Assembly (NCBI RefSeq): GCF_014256275.1
Contig: NZ_JACCFE010000002.1
Span: 3,576,001 to 3,640,000, forward strand
Direction: 5' to 3'
Origin: Rhodococcus sp. 4CII
GTDB lineage: Bacteria > Actinomycetota > Actinomycetes > Mycobacteriales > Mycobacteriaceae
Length of the DNA: 64,000 nt
The translations under genes were made by a program, and so were the position numbers. Below, one piece after another: positions 58,463 to 64,000 of the stretch. Below the pieces are notes generated by a model, which was not told the DNA's origin, ran no database searches, and saw only the letters and a program-made list of their open reading frames with translations. The first letter of the stretch is position 1; each line of letters opens with the position of its first letter.

Positions 58463-59295
58463 AACGTCCTGGGGAAATGGCCGCGGGAGTGCACGTGGTG
58501 GTCGACGGCGACGGACCACCCGTCGTCCTCTGCGGCGGCCTCGGCGGCAACTGGTTCGACTGGAACGAGGTGGTCGATCTACTGTCCGGGACCAACCTCG
58601 TCGTGCGGATCGACCGGCCCGGGTACGGACTCAGCCCACCGTCCGGCGAGCGGCCGTCCGCCCGCGGCGAGGCCGTGAGAATCGCCGGCGTCCTCGATGC
58701 CCTGCACGTGAGCGCCCCGGCCGTGCTGGTCGGACACTCCCTCGGCGGCATCTACGCCGAGGCCTTCGCCCGGCTGTACCCGGCGCGCACCGCCGCAGTG
58801 ATCCTCCTCGACGCCACCGTCACGACCCGGCCGCACCGCGTGATTCCGACCCGGTGGCGCGTCGGCACGGGTCGCCGGGTGGCCCGATTCGCGAGCCGGG
58901 TGGGCCTGCAACGGCTTCTCGGACCCACGGTGCGCCGGATCCTGAACCATTCGACACCCCCGTACGGGATCGCGCCGGACACCCGGCGCTGGATCGAACG
59001 GATCTACCGCGAACCCGCATACCTCGAATCCTCGATCGTCGAGAACGCGTCGTATCCGGCGCTGGCCCAGGAACTGGCCGCGCTCCGCGAGACCACGACT
59101 CTGACGGCACCCGTCGTCGTCGCGGCCGCGCACACCGGACGCGCCACGCCGTGGGGCTCGGCGTGGATCCGTACGCAGCGACAGTTCGCGGAGTTCCTGG
59201 GCGCTGCGTTCCGGGTGGTGTCCCCCGCCCACCACCACGCGATGATCGATCAGCCCGGCCAGATCGCGGCCCTCGCACGGGAGCTGGCAAGCTGA
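58459..59295 (+). CDS. Alpha/beta hydrolase
   Basis: A 278-residue alpha/beta hydrolase. Oxyanion region VVLCGGLGGNWFDWNEVV, nucleophile serine in LVGHSLGGIYAEAFARLYPA (about 92-111), and the histidine in PAHHHAMIDQPGQIA near the C-terminus; the acid residue is not obvious because the usual strand reads VVVAAAHTGRATPW, so the triad may be incomplete. GTG at 58459 overlaps the DUF998 stop by 4 bases. It ends 5 bases before a histidine phosphatase gene. The tight operon lysX, DUF998, hydrolase, phosphatase suggests a lipid-linked role. Substrate unknown. Confidence 0.85.
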   Translation: MKRPGEMAAGVHVVVDGDGPPVVLCGGLGGNWFDWNEVVDLLSGTNLVVRIDRPGYGLSPPSGERPSARGEAVRIAGVLDALHVSAPAVLVGHSLGGIYAEAFARLYPARTAAVILLDATVTTRPHRVIPTRWRVGTGRRVARFASRVGLQRLLGPTVRRILNHSTPPYGIAPDTRRWIERIYREPAYLESSIVENASYPALAQELAALRETTTLTAPVVVAAAHTGRATPWGSAWIRTQRQFAEFLGAAFRVVSPAHHHAMIDQPGQIAALARELAS

Positions 59296-59300
59296 TCGAT

Positions 59301-59900
59301 GTGCAACTGCTACTGATCCGCCACGCGCTGCCCGAACTCGTCACCGCGTCCGACGGGCGCGCGGACCCGGCACTGACGGAAGAAGGTCATGCCCAGGCCA
59401 AGCGCCTGCCCGCGGCGCTGGCCCCGTACCGCATCGCCCGGATCGTCAGCAGCCCGCAACGACGCGCGCTCGAGACGGCCGCGCCGGTCGCGGAGGCACT
59501 CAACCTTCCCGTCACCGAATACGTCGGGCTCGCGGAGTACGACTACGACCTCGACCACTACATCCCGTTCCACGAGGCGGAGGCCCGGGCGCCGGAGGCG
59601 TTCGCCCGCATCCGCGCCGGCGAGTTCCCGAAGTCCGTCGACGCCGACGCCTTCCGGGCCCGCGTGTTCGAGTCCCTCGGCCGCGTCGTCGACGAATCCG
59701 GCCACGAGGACACCGTCGCGGTGTTCGCGCACGGCGGCGTCATCAACGTCTTCCTCCAGGACGTGCTCGGCCTCGACCGGCCTCTCGTGTTCCCGATTGA
59801 GTACGTGTCCGTCACCCGTGTGCTCGTCTCCCGCAACGGTGAACGACGGGTGGCGTCGGTCAACGAGACCGGTCACGTCCGGGACATGCTGCGCCGATGA
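59301..59900 (+). CDS. Histidine phosphatase family protein
   Basis: A 199-residue phosphoglycerate-mutase-like protein. The phospho-accepting motif is LLLIRHALPELV at the N-terminus (RHA instead of the commoner RHG), with IVSSPQRRALETAAPVAEAL for the phosphate pocket and the second histidine in VAVFAHGGVINVFLQDVLG near residue 150. GTG at 59301 is the only start before the RH motif that does not run far back into the hydrolase gene. It lies 5 bases after that gene and is the last of the lysX operon. Family members act on phosphosugars, phosphoproteins or nucleotides; the substrate is open. The convergent Hsp70-like gene ends 7 bases away. Confidence 0.88.
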   Translation: MQLLLIRHALPELVTASDGRADPALTEEGHAQAKRLPAALAPYRIARIVSSPQRRALETAAPVAEALNLPVTEYVGLAEYDYDLDHYIPFHEAEARAPEAFARIRAGEFPKSVDADAFRARVFESLGRVVDESGHEDTVAVFAHGGVINVFLQDVLGLDRPLVFPIEYVSVTRVLVSRNGERRVASVNETGHVRDMLRR

Positions 59901-59907
59901 GCGGTCG

Positions 59908-61122
59908 CTAGAGGCCGGGAATCCGCGGCAACGGGGGCAGCGGCGGAGGCGGCGGGAGTGTCGGCAGCTGGATCTGCGGCAGCCCCGGAATGAGGGGGCG
60001 CGGCGCGGGGGCAGGCACGGGAGCGGGTTCCGGCGCGCTCACCTCCTGCTGGGACGCGTCCGGGACCGACACCGCTGCCGACGGCTGCAGCGTCGCCGCC
60101 GACGGCCGCGCGGGCGACGGCGACACCTCGACATTGCTCGGCTGCGTGGCGACGGGGCGTGCGTCGCCGTCGGAACCCTGCATAAGACTGCCGCCGACCC
60201 CGAGGCCGAGACCGATCACGGCGACGACGGCCAACGCACCGCCGGCCAGCGCACCACCCCGGAGCACGGGCCGGGCGAATTTCACGGAAGTTCCCGAGTG
60301 CTCCTGCGCCAGCAGCGCGGCGCCCTCGGCGGCCACCAGTTCGGGTTGCGCGGGCACGATCACCGGTAGCGCGAGCCACGATTCCATCAGCGAGGCGACC
60401 AGCGGGATGTGTGCGCCGCCCCCGATCAACACCACCACGTCGGGACTGTGCCCGGACGACGCGATCACCTCGCGGGCCAGGCGGGCGGAGGCCTCGACGG
60501 GGCGCACGATGAGCGATTCGAGAACGTCCTGCGACAGCAGGAGCAGACCGCCGTCACCTGGGACGCAGACCGCGGTGTTGGTGGACAATTCCTCCTTGGC
60601 GCGGCGACACCGGGCAGCGAGCGCCGACTCCCCGGCCTCGTCGGCAGGCGCCGCGATGCGTTTGCCCTGCAGTTGATGGTCGCGGATCAAGCGGTCGACG
60701 AGGTCGCCGCCGATCTCGTCCGTCCGGGACGACCCGAACACCGTTCCGCTTTCCCGGTCGACCACGGTGACCGTGAGGCCGGAACTGCCGAGGTCGTACA
60801 GCAGGAGGGTCGAATGGTCGCCGAGTTCGCCGGAGGCCTCGAGCATCCGGAGCGCGGCCGTCACCTCGGGAACCAGCCGGCAGTCCGCGATCGCGGCCTC
60901 CACGGCAGCGGCCTGAGCCTGATCCCGGTACGCGACACCGATGGTCTGCACGTCGTCGGCGGCGTTCTCGGCAATCACCGTGTCGACGGAATCGGCGACC
61001 ACATCCTCCGGCCGCTCGTGCGCGGGATCCACGGGAAATGTTCGGACGGCGGCCCCCCGGTCGTCCGGATACGCCACCCGCACCGCGCTGGCGCCTACCG
61101 ATACACCGAGGACTGAAACCAT
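59908..61122 (-). CDS. Hsp70-fold membrane protein with proline-rich tail (copy A)
   Basis: A 404-residue protein whose first 275 residues follow the actin/Hsp70 ATPase fold: phosphate-1-like loop LGVSVGASAVRVAYPDD (5-21), phosphate-2-like YDLGSSGLTVTVVDRE (109-124) and the adenosine motif VVLIGGGAHIPLVASLMES (229-247). One membrane helix follows (about 290-313), then a 90-residue proline-rich, probably external tail ending in PLIPGLPQIQLPTLPPPP and PRIPGL. A paralogue lies directly upstream at 61201. ATG at 61122 has no ribosome site; a TATAGT box ends 7 bases before it, which suggests leaderless mRNA. The layout, an inside ATPase-like sensor with an outside polyproline tail, suggests signalling across the membrane. 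Function unknown. Confidence 0.8.
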   Translation of the reverse strand: MVSVLGVSVGASAVRVAYPDDRGAAVRTFPVDPAHERPEDVVADSVDTVIAENAADDVQTIGVAYRDQAQAAAVEAAIADCRLVPEVTAALRMLEASGELGDHSTLLLYDLGSSGLTVTVVDRESGTVFGSSRTDEIGGDLVDRLIRDHQLQGKRIAAPADEAGESALAARCRRAKEELSTNTAVCVPGDGGLLLLSQDVLESLIVRPVEASARLAREVIASSGHSPDVVVLIGGGAHIPLVASLMESWLALPVIVPAQPELVAAEGAALLAQEHSGTSVKFARPVLRGGALAGGALAVVAVIGLGLGVGGSLMQGSDGDARPVATQPSNVEVSPSPARPSAATLQPSAAVSVPDASQQEVSAPEPAPVPAPAPRPLIPGLPQIQLPTLPPPPPLPPLPRIPGL

Positions 61123-61129
61123 GGGCCCA

Positions 61130-61148
61130 ACTATAACGGTTTGATCAC
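61130..61148 (-). promoter_or_regulatory. Candidate leaderless promoter of Hsp70-like copy A
   Basis: On the minus strand the block GTGATCAAACCGTTATAGT ends 7 bases before the ATG at 61122. The -10 hexamer TATAGT (61130-61135) would place the transcript start at or next to the A of the start codon. The same block, with two changes, precedes copy B. No separate ribosome site is present. Confidence 0.6.
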
Positions 61149-61200
61149 GAACGGCGCGTTGGACCCTCGCCGTTTCCGTCGGCGTTATACAAGCGCGGCG

Positions 61201-62658
61201 TCAGAGCCCTGGTATCCGGGGTAGCTCCGGCATGGGGAGCGGCGCGGGCGGAGGAATCGTCGGCAGCTGAATCTGCGGCAGACCCGGTATGAGTGGGGCG
61301 GGTTCCGGTGTCGTCGTCGGAGCCGACGTATCGGACGGAACAGCATCCTGCGTCCCGGGCACGACCGGCGCGCGAGCCGGACTCTGCGTCTGCGCCTGCA
61401 TCTGTGATTGATACGTGCCGCGCACCTCGGTCTGCGGCGGGATCACCGGCTGCTCCTCGACCGCGGAGGGGACGAGATCCGCGGCCGGGGGCACGTCCGC
61501 AGCGGTCGTCGGCTTGGCGGGCGCTGCGCGCTGCACGCTCGGCGCCTGCGTGGCCTGCTGCGTCGCGGCCGGCTGCGCCTCCTCGTCCGAACCCTGCAGG
61601 AGGTCGGTGCCGACACCGATTCCGAGACCGATCGCGGCGACCACGGCCACCGCACCGCCGGCGAGGACGAAGCCGCGGCGCCGCCGGGCCGGGGGTGCCG
61701 CGTCCGACGGCGAGTCCGCCCAGGATTCGACATCCGGCTGGGGCAACGGCTCAGCATCGAACTCTTCGTCGGGCAGCAGCGGCGCCGCGCCGACGAACTC
61801 CCCGGCCATCGGACGGGCCAGCAGGGCAGCGCCCTCGGCCGCCACCAGCTCGGGCTGCGCGGGCACGATCACCGGAAGGTCGAGCCAGGACTCCATCACC
61901 GACGTGACCAACGGAATATGCGCGCCGCCACCGATCAGTACGGCGGCGTCGGGGACGCGGCCCGAGCGGCGAATGACCTCGCGGGTCAGGCGCGCGGACG
62001 TTTCGACGGGACTGGCGATGAGTGAATCGAAACCGTCCTGAGACAGGAGGAGAAGCCCGCCCTCACCCGGCATGCACACCGCGCCGTGGGTGGACAGCTG
62101 CTCCTTCGCGTCGCGGCACCGCGCGGCGAGCGCGAGGGCGGCCGCCGCGTCGGCGGGGTGAGCGAAGCGCTGCAATTCGAGTTGGTTGTCACAGATCAGT
62201 CGATCGACGAGGTCTCCGCTGATCTGATCCGACCGCGCCGAGCTCAGCACCATGCCGGTGTCCCGGTCGACCACGGTGACGGTGAGGCCCGAACTGCCGA
62301 GGTCGTAGAACACGAGCGTCGCGTGGTCGCCGAGCTCGCCGGACATCTCGAGCATCTGGAGCGCGGCCGTCACCTCGGGGACCAACTGGAAGTTGCCGAT
62401 CTGCAGCCGGGCCATCGCGGCCTGCACGGCACCGGCCTGCGCCTCGTCTTGGTACGCGACACCGATGGCCTGCACCTCGTCGACCTCGTCGCGCTCGGCG
62501 AGCACCGTCCCGATCGATTCGGCGGCCAGCTCCTCCGGCCGTTCGAGTGTTGCGGTCACCGACCGCGATTCGAAGATCGGCGTGTCGAGGCTCACGGCGT
62601 CGTGGCGCGCGAAGCGCACCGCGCTGGCGCCTACCGATACACCGAGAACTGAAGTCAT
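61201..62658 (-). CDS. Hsp70-fold membrane protein with proline-rich tail (copy B)
   Basis: A 485-residue paralogue of the protein at 59908. The ATPase-fold part is the same in order: LGVSVGASAVRFARHD (5-20), YDLGSSGLTVTVVDRD (118-133), VLIGGGAHIPLVTSVMES (240-257). A 40-residue acidic/proline linker, RRRR at 325-328, and one membrane helix (about 330-351) follow, then a 130-residue external tail richer in Thr/Gln/Ala, ending in PLIPGLPQIQLPTIPPP and PRIPGL exactly like copy A. ATG at 62658; a TATAGT box lies 6 bases upstream, again suggesting leaderless mRNA. The longer linker and tail show that the two copies have diverged outside the ATPase core, perhaps toward different partners. 78 bases separate it from copy A. 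Confidence 0.8.
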   Translation of the reverse strand: MTSVLGVSVGASAVRFARHDAVSLDTPIFESRSVTATLERPEELAAESIGTVLAERDEVDEVQAIGVAYQDEAQAGAVQAAMARLQIGNFQLVPEVTAALQMLEMSGELGDHATLVFYDLGSSGLTVTVVDRDTGMVLSSARSDQISGDLVDRLICDNQLELQRFAHPADAAAALALAARCRDAKEQLSTHGAVCMPGEGGLLLLSQDGFDSLIASPVETSARLTREVIRRSGRVPDAAVLIGGGAHIPLVTSVMESWLDLPVIVPAQPELVAAEGAALLARPMAGEFVGAAPLLPDEEFDAEPLPQPDVESWADSPSDAAPPARRRRGFVLAGGAVAVVAAIGLGIGVGTDLLQGSDEEAQPAATQQATQAPSVQRAAPAKPTTAADVPPAADLVPSAVEEQPVIPPQTEVRGTYQSQMQAQTQSPARAPVVPGTQDAVPSDTSAPTTTPEPAPLIPGLPQIQLPTIPPPAPLPMPELPRIPGL

Positions 62659-62664
62659 GAGCAG

Positions 62665-62683
62665 ACTATAACGGTTCGGTCAC
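62665..62683 (-). promoter_or_regulatory. Candidate leaderless promoter of Hsp70-like copy B
   Basis: On the minus strand GTGACCGAACCGTTATAGT ends 6 bases before the ATG at 62658, with -10 TATAGT at 62665-62670. It differs from the block before copy A at only two positions, while the bases just outside differ, so the element seems selectively kept. It predicts transcription starting at the ATG. Confidence 0.6.
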
Positions 62684-62792
62684 AGGTCGCGCTCGTGAAA
62701 CAGACCGCACGGCACGTCAGACGCTTGTCACTCGTTCTCCCCTGACGCACATCGGGTTCCCGCCCGAACCGTTCGCGCCGATCAGGCCTCCG

Positions 62793-63488
62793 TCAGGAGG
62801 ATCCCGCAGTGGCGTCGAAATGTGCGTCACACCACTGCAGGGTTCGCGCCCATCCGTCCCGCGCGGCCGCCTCGTTGTACACCGCGGGCCGGTCGTCGCA
62901 GTGGAAGCCGTGCTCGGCCGCGGGATAGCGGACGATCTCGGTGTCCACGCGGGCGCCGGCGACTGCACCGCGGAGTTCCTCGACGTCCTCCGGCGGAATT
63001 CCCTTGTCACGGTCGCCGAACAGGCCGAGCCACGGTGTCGCGAGCCGGCCTGCGACATCGAGTTGCGACGGGTAGCCGAAGCGTCCCTTCGCGATGCCGC
63101 CGCCGTAGAAACTCACCGCCGCGCCGAGGTCGAGCCGCGTCGCCGTGTGGAACGCAACGGTCCCGCCCATGCAGAACCCGACGACCGCGGTGTTCCGCGG
63201 GGCGATCGAGGCCGCCGACAGAGCCGCGACGGCCCCGTCGACGTCCTCGTCGATATCCGCGGCGGTGAGCGCACCCATCAGCGGCATCGCCGCCTGCAGG
63301 TCGTCGTAGTCCAGCACCGGATCTCCGCTGCGGTGGAACAGGTGCGGCGCGACGGCGTGATATCCGGCCGCGGCGAAACGACGGCAGACGTCGACGATGT
63401 GCTCGGTGACGCCGAACGCCTCCTGGATGACGACGACGCCCCCGCGGACGGGACCTTCAGGTGCGATGCTGGTGAGTGGTGTGGTCAC
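62793..63488 (-). CDS. Dienelactone hydrolase family protein
   Basis: A 231-residue alpha/beta hydrolase of the dienelactone hydrolase (carboxymethylenebutenolidase) family. The nucleophile is cysteine in VVGFCMGGTVAFHTA (about residue 108), the acid lies in GLFGDRDKGIP and the histidine in AAEHGFHCDDRPAVYNEAAA, giving the Cys-Asp-His triad of the family. GTG at 63488 has a weak ribosome site. A short hairpin (CCTCC, loop GTCA, GGAGG at 62787-62800) spans its stop codon. It follows the small monooxygenase gene by 11 bases on the same strand. No ring-cleavage genes lie nearby, so the lactone substrate is unknown. Confidence 0.88.
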   Translation of the reverse strand: MTTPLTSIAPEGPVRGGVVVIQEAFGVTEHIVDVCRRFAAAGYHAVAPHLFHRSGDPVLDYDDLQAAMPLMGALTAADIDEDVDGAVAALSAASIAPRNTAVVGFCMGGTVAFHTATRLDLGAAVSFYGGGIAKGRFGYPSQLDVAGRLATPWLGLFGDRDKGIPPEDVEELRGAVAGARVDTEIVRYPAAEHGFHCDDRPAVYNEAAARDGWARTLQWCDAHFDATAGSS

Positions 63489-63499
63489 GAACGTCGACT

Positions 63500-63793
63500 C
63501 TAGGAAACCGACTTCAGCGTGTGGATCGCCGGTGCCCCGGCGAGGTGCTCACCGAACGTGCCGAGCGCGGCCTGGAAGTGCGGCGACTTCATGTGTGCGT
63601 CGAGCGCGTCCTGACCGGTCCACACCTCCACGGTAACGAAGGTTCCCGCGACGGCGGTGGATTCGAACACCTCGTACGAGATGCAGCCCTCTTCGTTTCG
63701 GCTCTCCGCCCCCAACGCGGCCAGTCCGTCGCGGACGGTGTCCTCGGAGCCAGGCTTGGCAGGAATGGTCGCTACGACATGCAGATCGGACAT
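63500..63793 (-). CDS. Putative quinol monooxygenase (ABM domain)
   Basis: A 97-residue antibiotic-biosynthesis-monooxygenase-like (YgiN type) protein. The ferredoxin-like fold is recognisable by LHVVATIPAKPGSEDTVRDG, EEGCISYEVFESTAVAGTFV and VEVWTGQDALDAHMKSPHFQ. ATG at 63793 has AAGGGAG six bases upstream; a longer frame exists but lacks a ribosome site. Members oxidise quinols or polyketide rings without cofactors, or act as dimeric binding proteins. It is followed by the dienelactone hydrolase gene 11 bases on, so the two may act together on a quinone or lactone. Confidence 0.86.
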   Translation of the reverse strand: MSDLHVVATIPAKPGSEDTVRDGLAALGAESRNEEGCISYEVFESTAVAGTFVTVEVWTGQDALDAHMKSPHFQAALGTFGEHLAGAPAIHTLKSVS

Positions 63794-63854
63794 CGACTCC
63801 CTTTCGTGAACGCCACCTCGTGTGGCCCGTCTCACGTAAGCACAGTTGGGTCGG

Positions 63855-64000
63855 CTAGGAAACCCGAAGTCGCGTCAAATAATCGGCGACTCTCGGTTCG
63901 TCCCAGCCGTGCGCCTCCCGCAGACCGTCCGCGATGGTCGCGAGATAGGCGGGTGCGGGCGCGTTCCGGGCGACGACGTCACCGCGGGCCCGGGTGGTGA
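63855..64000 (-). CDS. Partial CDS, C-terminal end of an unidentified protein
   Basis: A minus-strand frame enters from the window edge and stops at TAG (63855-63857). Only the last 47 codons are present; they end IADGLREAHGWDEPRVADYL plus seven more residues. The coding look (a helical, charged, actinobacterial C-terminus) is good, but no family can be named from this length. It lies 61 bases upstream of the monooxygenase gene in the same direction. Confidence 0.55.
   Translation of the reverse strand, partial: TTRARGDVVARNAPAPAYLATIADGLREAHGWDEPRVADYLTRLRVS

Noticed and set aside
61168..61184. Hairpin between the two Hsp70-like genes as terminator
   Set aside because: Stem of only 5 bp (CGCCG/CGGCG); too weak to call in DNA of this composition.

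Overview
The window is high-GC actinobacterial DNA. The codons, GTG starts, many 4-bp start/stop overlaps, a lysX-type lysylphosphatidylglycerol synthetase, an accD/accE/accA carboxylase set and DUF5313, DUF6325 and DUF7144 proteins all point to the Mycobacteriales, most probably a large-genome soil Rhodococcus. This placement is inference from gene families, not from a database match. No rRNA, tRNA, CRISPR array, IS element or phage gene was recognised.

Layout. 1-5.1 kb: a DUF1931 histone-fold protein, a TetR regulator divergent from a coupled operon (di-iron 'metal-dependent hydrolase', membrane protein, AhpD-like protein), a small helical protein and a LysR regulator. 5.2-10.5 kb (minus): a D-glucarate operon (MFS importer, 2-oxoglutarate semialdehyde dehydrogenase, KdgD, GudD) ending at a strong hairpin, with the LysR gene just beyond. 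10.7-12.1 kb: a GNAT acetyltransferase and a class II glutamine amidotransferase. 12.0-22.9 kb: an AraC regulator divergent from a nine-gene run that joins quinone oxidoreductase, TauD-type dioxygenase, beta-keto acid cleavage enzyme, MFS transporter, small hydrolase and acyl-CoA ligase to polyhydroxyalkanoate (PHA) synthase, R-specific enoyl-CoA hydratase and PHA depolymerase.

22.9-34.0 kb: an island of small membrane and stress-type proteins (two DUF7144 paralogues, PLDc_N/SHOCT, DUF6325, three-helix proteins) followed by PPK2, a P-type ATPase lacking the usual ion-binding residues, and a SulP transporter. 34.0-39.8 kb: GlxA-type regulator/MFS pair, a methionine-rich 32-residue ORF, FadD15-like ligase, TipA-like MerR regulator and a DUF5313 protein. 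40.0-43.7 kb: acyl-CoA carboxylase operon (AccD5-like beta, epsilon, biotinylated alpha). 43.7-48.2 kb: IclR regulator divergent from an MpaB-type oxygenase, a secreted protein, TetR, NmrA-like and RraA-like genes.

48.5-52.4 kb: a flavoprotein with nitroalkane-oxidase hallmarks, an AraC regulator and an aldehyde dehydrogenase, which together could take a primary nitroalkane to aldehyde and then acid. 52.8-59.9 kb: M20 peptidase, S4 protein, then the lysX operon (lysX, DUF998, alpha/beta hydrolase, histidine phosphatase). 59.9-62.7 kb: two tandem Hsp70-fold membrane proteins with near-identical promoters placed for leaderless transcription. The window ends with dienelactone hydrolase and monooxygenase genes and a truncated minus-strand CDS.

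Most novel candidates: the Met-rich microprotein, the BKACE/TauD-to-PHA operon, the nitroalkane oxidase module, the Hsp70-like tandem pair and the unusual P-type ATPase.
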